Source: Sulfurimonas sp.
GTDB lineage: Bacteria; Campylobacterota; Campylobacteria; Campylobacterales; Sulfurimonadaceae
Assembly (NCBI GenBank): GCA_021732045.1
Contig: JAKFWK010000001.1
Location: 122,795 to 186,794, forward strand
Direction of reading: 5' to 3'
Length of the DNA: 64,000 nt
Shown here: positions 63,502-64,000 of the stretch, one piece after another
Numbering within the stretch: position 1 is the stretch's first letter
How the letters are laid out: each line of letters starts with the position of its first letter
Position numbers and translations under genes: made by a program
The notes under the pieces: model-generated
What the model saw: only the letters and a program-made list of their open reading frames with translations
The model's database searches: none
What the model was told of the DNA's origin: nothing

Positions 63502-64000
63502 GTAGCTTTATGAAATTATTTGTAGATGAGGCAGTTGGTACTATTGAGGCACTGATTGGTCAGGCCCCAGCCATTAGCCTAAAGGAAGAGCAAGAGCTAA
63601 GTATACTTTCAAATATTATTCCGCCAATAGTACTGTTGAAAATTAGTGTTAGCGGAGATGTTAGTGCATCAGTAATGGTTGCGTTAACACCAAATCTTGT
63701 CACTTCTTTGGCTGATATGATGCTTGGGGAAGAAGACAGTAGCAGAGAAGATGTAACTAATGATGATTTAGATGCCATAAAAGAGATTGTATCGAATATA
63801 TTTGGTGCTATTTCAAATAGTTTATCTGCTCAAAAAGAGATTCCTATTCTCTCTTTTAATGTAGAAGGTGTTGAATATATAGGAGAAAACAAAGAGGTTT
63901 CATTAGAAAAATATAGCAAAATGTTTGTCTATAATTTTCAAATAGCTGATATTAAGTCTTTCTTTATGTTTGTCATAGATAGTAAGCTGGAAGAGTCAAT
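63498..64000 (+). CDS. fliY: Flagellar motor switch protein FliY/FliN family (right copy, cut by window end)
   Basis: The same 167 complete codons as at 6545-7047, cut by the end of the window two bases into codon 168. The missing part should encode the FliN-type SpoA domain. Confidence 0.88.
   Translation, partial: MSSFMKLFVDEAVGTIEALIGQAPAISLKEEQELSILSNIIPPIVLLKISVSGDVSASVMVALTPNLVTSLADMMLGEEDSSREDVTNDDLDAIKEIVSNIFGAISNSLSAQKEIPILSFNVEGVEYIGENKEVSLEKYSKMFVYNFQIADIKSFFMFVIDSKLEES

Larger units (their letters stand above)
56954..64000. repeat. Right copy of the 7,047-bp exact terminal repeat
   Basis: Repeats bases 1-7047. This copy is continuous with complete upstream sequence (all of the amidohydrolase and sppA), so it is likely the real contig end, broken inside fliY. 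Confidence 0.9.

Noticed and set aside
7048..64000. A 57-kb circular plasmid or phage suggested by the terminal repeat
   Set aside because: The content is chromosomal (nap, flagellar, folK, aroQ) with no replication, partition or phage genes, and the join breaks two genes.
1..64000. A biological 57-kb tandem duplication
   Set aside because: It would need the breakpoint to fall exactly on the window end by chance. A wrapped contig explains it without coincidence, although reads would be needed to exclude duplication.

Overview
The window reads as chromosomal DNA of an AT-rich sulfur- or nitrate-respiring Campylobacterota (epsilonproteobacterium), most like Sulfurimonas or a close relative. 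The evidence is the order sppA / amidohydrolase / aroQ / folK / flhF / flhG / small membrane protein / fliA / fliM / fliY, which is conserved in Campylobacter and its relatives, a periplasmic nitrate reductase operon in the epsilon order napA-G-H-B, an aminodeoxyfutalosine-deaminase-like gene for menaquinone synthesis, and an ArsS-like sensor kinase.

The first caution concerns the ends. Bases 1-7047 are the same as 56954-64000 (period 56953). Position 7047/7048 is also exactly where fliY and napB, on opposite strands, are both broken. The simplest reading is a linear contig of 56953 bp that was wrapped to fill 64000 bases. Its real sequence would be 7048-64000, with napB cut at the left end and fliY cut at the right end. 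A natural 57-kb tandem duplication is possible but much less likely.

Layout. (1) 1-7047 and 56051-64000: sppA, a menaquinone-pathway deaminase, aroQ, folK and the flagellar regulatory and switch genes. (2) 7048-11764, minus strand: napB (partial), napH, napG, napA. (3) 11765-14553: an AT-rich control region with a 10-bp inverted repeat, a drug/metabolite transporter, the remains of a DASS transporter, and a Dabb protein. (4) 14558-18831, minus strand: one operon of three cytochrome genes (SHP-like, DHC, and a b561-DHC fusion), a CpxP-like periplasmic protein and a response regulator/histidine kinase pair. (5) 19070-21484: a membrane-protein remnant, a diguanylate cyclase and a META lipoprotein. 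(6) 21671-26891: a copper-handling module (CopA ATPase, small exported protein, TolC-like lipoprotein, multicopper oxidase) whose base use looks richer in GC than its surroundings. (7) 26930-31921: radical SAM protein, antitoxin-like remnant, surE, tcdA-like gene and several hypothetical or outer-membrane proteins. (8) 32054-55996: the most striking region, a plus-strand locus of about 24 kb. It encodes a 4616-residue RTX adhesin, its type I secretion ABC transporter, HlyD adaptor and TolC, plus a Cache-like membrane protein, a MotA-like and a MotB-like protein, a small exported protein and a TPR-glycosyltransferase.

The adhesin locus resembles in principle the Salmonella SPI-4 system, in which the giant adhesin SiiE is secreted by a type I system and its display depends on the proton-channel pair SiiA/SiiB. 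The extra sensor-like protein and the glycosyltransferase make this version worth closer study.
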